This document shows positions 61,801 through 64,000 of a stretch of DNA of 64,000 nt, piece by piece; position 1 is the first letter of the stretch; every line of letters starts with the position of its first letter. The translations under genes and the position numbers were made by a program. The notes beneath the pieces were generated by a model that was not told where the DNA came from, ran no database searches, and saw nothing but the letters and a program-made list of their open reading frames with translations. The stretch covers positions 11,919 through 75,918 of the forward strand of contig JAMOAW010000027.1 of the NCBI GenBank assembly GCA_039908535.1, given 5' to 3'. Source of the stretch: JAMOAW01 sp039908535. GTDB lineage: Bacteria > Pseudomonadota > Magnetococcia > Magnetococcales > JADFZT01.

Positions 61801-64000
61801 CCTATTATATTATTGATACAGCAGACAAATTGGTACTCACAACTAATGCAATTTTAGACCAGGCGGTTACCGTCACGGTCAGTGGACCGCCGGCAACGGC
61901 GGCTCAAGCCTCTATTTTGGCTGCTTTTACCAAACCGGTGGTTTTTACTGTTTCCGATACTATTGCCAACATGGAGACAAGTACTGGTTTGGGTGAAGCG
62001 GTTTCGGTCACCGTTGTGGACAGTGCGAATCATATCACGGCGGCTGATTTTATGGCCGGCAATTTGGCCTTGGTGACTCTGTTGACGGTAAGTGATAACG
62101 CGGATGTCACCCTATCCGTAGACGAATTAAATCGACTCACGGTGACCACCACAGGCACCATTCATTTAGCGGATACGGCAGCCAAAATCAATGCGGTGGA
62201 TTTGACCACATTAAAATTTGCCCAGGTGACCACCTTGGAGGCCACAGATGGGGGAACTATTGTTTTAACTGTCGACGAGATGAATCGTTTTGCCGTCCTG
62301 GACACGGTATCTGATACAGCGGCAAACATTAATGCGACCGATTTTACCACGGGCCACATGGCCAACGTGACCTCTTTGACGGTGAGTGATGGTGGTGACA
62401 TTATTTTGAGCATTGCCGAATTGAGCCGTTTGACCATCACCACCACTGGTGTGGTTATTGTGTCGGATACGGCAGAAAATATTAATGCGGCTGATTTTAC
62501 CTCTGGAAATTTGGCTCAGGCCGTTGTGTTGGATGTGAGTGATGGAGGTGCTATTCATATAAGTATCTCTGAATTGACGCATTTCGCCTATGATCTAATA
62601 AATGGTTATAGTACGTTGGATGTCGTAGATACTCCGACCAACTTGTTGGCAGAAAAGACAAATATTGAAAATTTGTATGTAGATGGACGTGTGAGTTCAT
62701 TGACTGCAACTGTTTTTGCAACAGCAACAGAAGCGGATACTTTGGCCGATTTTAGTGTTCCTGTGCAATATAGTATTTCGGATACTGCTCTTAATATTGC
62801 CGCCAGCACTGGTTTAAATAAAGCGACTGATATTGTGGCAACGACAGCGGCAACTGTACAGGAAGCCAGTGTGATTGTTGCGGCGACCAATAGTGGGATG
62901 GATACCTATGATTTAAGTGATATAGCGGGGAATTTGACTGCTGCATCCGCCACGATCCTCAGTGGTGCGACGCGCATCACGGTGACAGATTCCCCCAGCA
63001 TTGCTCAATTAACGACGATTGATGCAGCCAATAGTGGCACATTGATCTATACATCCGTGGGCGACACGGTGAGCAATCTGGTTGCCAATATTGGTGGATA
63101 TGTCACTGGATCTGTGGACGTTAAAATTTTAGATACGGGGTCTGTATCTGCTGCCGATTTGAATATTATTGATGGTTCTACCCTAGGGAATGTGGATGCG
63201 AGCAGTGTGACGACGCTCACTGGTACGGTGGTAGAGATCATCAAGGCTATCGGTTCTGCCACCATCCAGACCTCTTCTTCTTATGCAGCAACGCTCTCTT
63301 CCAGTTCGGTAACTGCTTCTGATCTCAATATGATTGATGGGGATACGTCGGGTGTGGTAACCGCCACGGCGGCTACCATCATCACGGGTACGGCGTCAGC
63401 CCTTTTGACCGCCATGGGATCGGCGACCATTCTGACATCTACCTCTTGTGATATCATGGTGGATTCTGGCACAGCGACCGTTGCTCAGGCAAATACGCTG
63501 GATGCGGAGACCACTGGGATTGTGATTGCTACGATTTCGGATACCAGTGCGGCCACCTTGATTACCCTGACTGGATCGGGAAATGGTTATACCATTACCG
63601 TTTCGGACACAACGGTTGCGGCTGCCGACCTGAATACCATTGATGCCGCCACGACCATTGCGGTGGATGCGACGGCGGCGACGGAGATTACCGGTACAGC
63701 GGCCACTATTGTGACCGCCATTGGATCCACAGGGATTCTCACCAGTTCGACTTATGCCGTGACGGTGAGTGCGGGTTCGGTCAATGCCGCCGATTTGAAC
63801 ACCATTGATAGCGATACGTCAGGATTGATAACTGCCACAGCGGTCACGACGTTGACAGGCACTGCAGCGGCCATTGTGACTGCCATTGGTTCAGCAGGGA
63901 TTTTAACCTCGACGACCTATGCGGCGACGGTGGATTCTGGCACGGCTTCTGTTCTTCAGGCGAACACCATGGATGCGGATACCACGGGTGTTGTGACGGC
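58818..64000 (+). CDS. Giant repetitive surface protein, 3' end beyond window
   Basis: Open for at least 1727 codons, running past the right edge. AAGG lies 7 bp before the ATG. Residues 1-75 are soluble, then a hydrophobic segment ends in the lipobox LAGC (Cys96) followed by nine glycines encoded by a GGC/GGT run. Next comes a module with a calcium-type DSDGDGVQDSGEKW loop and TISPVTTLIQE, known from giant adhesins. From about residue 290, degenerate repeats of about 47 residues follow (consensus YDLSDTAENLAGAS, ITATTAATVQQATAI, NSGTNT), later changing to a form with DLNTIDSDTSGLITATA and TGTAAAIVTAIGSAGILTS. Very low in Cys, Met and charged residues. Probably an adhesin or surface fibre. 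Confidence 0.85.
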   Translation, partial: MNQFHTSLHSVADKTSGDFGVEFSPVLISGHALHAVRSIEGEISAKPGVYEIELPTERSEFIKFVTEWESKHRLAALKGAAFSVLVLPLAATLAGCGGGGGGGGGTSTELGWVVDGPIKDATVWRDSDGDGVQDSGEKWTTSNADGSFDTAAVTGAGVLRSKGGTDVVTGQSFADIVLSAPDGSTTISPVTTLIQEYALANGVDATTAQASVKTLLGISTTTDLLSYNPTDNTALGNQVIAEAQKIIAATRTLNSFGVNIQTAFSSVITQLSTATDATQADFSNALTIQTMLANNGITTPDAVTLAQTIATSIQKIATAVVQNGYNSTAAKDTVTEAVSVSNTAAGVLVTAADLAAGTYSQVTGSVNVTVTAPATVAQLAAIDAKTTGSLSYASIVDTAAHLVGNSYVTGNVNVTVTDTTTVSVISTIDAQTAGKLTYNLSDTAANLAGASAAIGNGAGSMTATTTANAAQAKVIEAFTNSGLTTYDVSDTATALAASTGLNSAVKITATTLATGAEATVLANFAKAVVYSISDTATNVANSSGLNKAVHITATTAASVQQATAIVNAANSGTKTYDLSDTAENLAGAVLAVGNGAGTISATTTATVLQATAIEAFTNSGLTIYNIIDTAESLATSSNAVLTLAGTVTASTVATAAQASILAGFTKEVVYNISDTATALAASTGLDEAVNITATTAATVAEANVIVLANNTGTNIYNLSDTASNLAAASSAVGNGAGTITATTSVTVAQAAAIEAFSNSGVNAYAIADTASHLAAATNAVLSLGSTVTATDLATGAEATILASFAKPVVYSVSDTVTNLLASSGLNEAVNVTATTPVTLQQAAALEAFSNSGINTYAIADTVSHLIASTDAILSLGSTVTATDLATGAEATLLASFVKPVVYSVSDSAANLAASSGLNEAVHITATTAATVQQATTIVNATNSGSNTYHLSDTAENLAGASLAVGNGAGSITATTTANVAQATAIDAFTNSGTNTYYIIDTADKLVLTTNAILDQAVTVTVSGPPATAAQASILAAFTKPVVFTVSDTIANMETSTGLGEAVSVTVVDSANHITAADFMAGNLALVTLLTVSDNADVTLSVDELNRLTVTTTGTIHLADTAAKINAVDLTTLKFAQVTTLEATDGGTIVLTVDEMNRFAVLDTVSDTAANINATDFTTGHMANVTSLTVSDGGDIILSIAELSRLTITTTGVVIVSDTAENINAADFTSGNLAQAVVLDVSDGGAIHISISELTHFAYDLINGYSTLDVVDTPTNLLAEKTNIENLYVDGRVSSLTATVFATATEADTLADFSVPVQYSISDTALNIAASTGLNKATDIVATTAATVQEASVIVAATNSGMDTYDLSDIAGNLTAASATILSGATRITVTDSPSIAQLTTIDAANSGTLIYTSVGDTVSNLVANIGGYVTGSVDVKILDTGSVSAADLNIIDGSTLGNVDASSVTTLTGTVVEIIKAIGSATIQTSSSYAATLSSSSVTASDLNMIDGDTSGVVTATAATIITGTASALLTAMGSATILTSTSCDIMVDSGTATVAQANTLDAETTGIVIATISDTSAATLITLTGSGNGYTITVSDTTVAAADLNTIDAATTIAVDATAATEITGTAATIVTAIGSTGILTSSTYAVTVSAGSVNAADLNTIDSDTSGLITATAVTTLTGTAAAIVTAIGSAGILTSTTYAATVDSGTASVLQANTMDADTTGVVT

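Noticed and set aside
1..64000. tRNA, rRNA, prophage or CRISPR-Cas genes
   Set aside because: I looked for typical arms, integrase, capsid or Cas motifs and saw none that I could support; a covariance search would be needed to exclude small RNAs.

Overview
The window reads as a chromosomal segment from a flagellated, Gram-negative proteobacterium of moderate GC. It carries a polar-type flagellar gene set with P and L rings, two fliW genes together with csrA, flgM with flgN, four flagellins, many phosphorelay proteins, and a giant repetitive surface protein. This mix recalls the magnetotactic cocci (Magnetococcia), but that is an inference from gene content; no magnetosome gene or rRNA is present.

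Layout. 0-6 kb: a surface-sugar locus (methyltransferase cut by the left edge, DegT-type aminotransferase, a two-gene thiamine-diphosphate E1 dehydrogenase, NAD-dependent epimerase). 6-21.4 kb: flagellar filament locus (two near-identical 281-aa flagellins, suhB, flgK, flgL, fliW, an 833-aa flagellin, a second fliW, a 276-aa flagellin, fliD, two fliS genes and a fliT-like gene). 21.4-25.9 kb: S4 RNA-binding protein, chemoreceptor, small membrane protein, and a coiled-coil gene broken by a frameshift. 25.9-29.5 kb: tsaE-amgK-murU-purB (tRNA modification, peptidoglycan recycling, purine synthesis). 29.6-38.6 kb: four two-component proteins, one of them an unusual fusion of a kinase to a C-terminal solute-binding domain. 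38.8-44.9 kb: minus-strand flgFGAHIJ-flgMN-csrA. 45-46.5 kb: mazG and a membrane protein. 46.5-47.7 kb: gene remnants, repeats and a truncated transposase. 47.7-58.2 kb: minus-strand train SNF2 helicase, coiled-coil membrane protein, topB, tex, Sel1-repeat protein. 58.8 kb to the end: a giant surface protein, still open at the right edge.

Gene cooperation. Hook-associated, rod/ring and chaperone genes have sigma-54-type GG-N10-GC promoters (before flgK, fliS and flgF). The first flagellin has two tandem sigma-28-type sites, and the giant protein has one candidate. FlgM is the expected anti-sigma-28 factor. FliW and CsrA, together with hairpin and GGA-rich leaders before two flagellins, point to post-transcriptional control of filament synthesis.

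Intergenic DNA is colonised by three interlocking palindromic repeat families, here named R1, R2 and R3. R1 (about 140 bp) occurs eight times, always in the same orientation. R2 has one intact 224-bp copy with 17-bp terminal inverted repeats and an exact 8-bp target duplication, inserted inside an R1 copy. R3 occurs as an inverted pair 45 kb apart, one copy abutting a truncated transposase. Two single-base frameshifts (purB 3' end, coiled-coil gene) are visible and could be real or sequencing errors.
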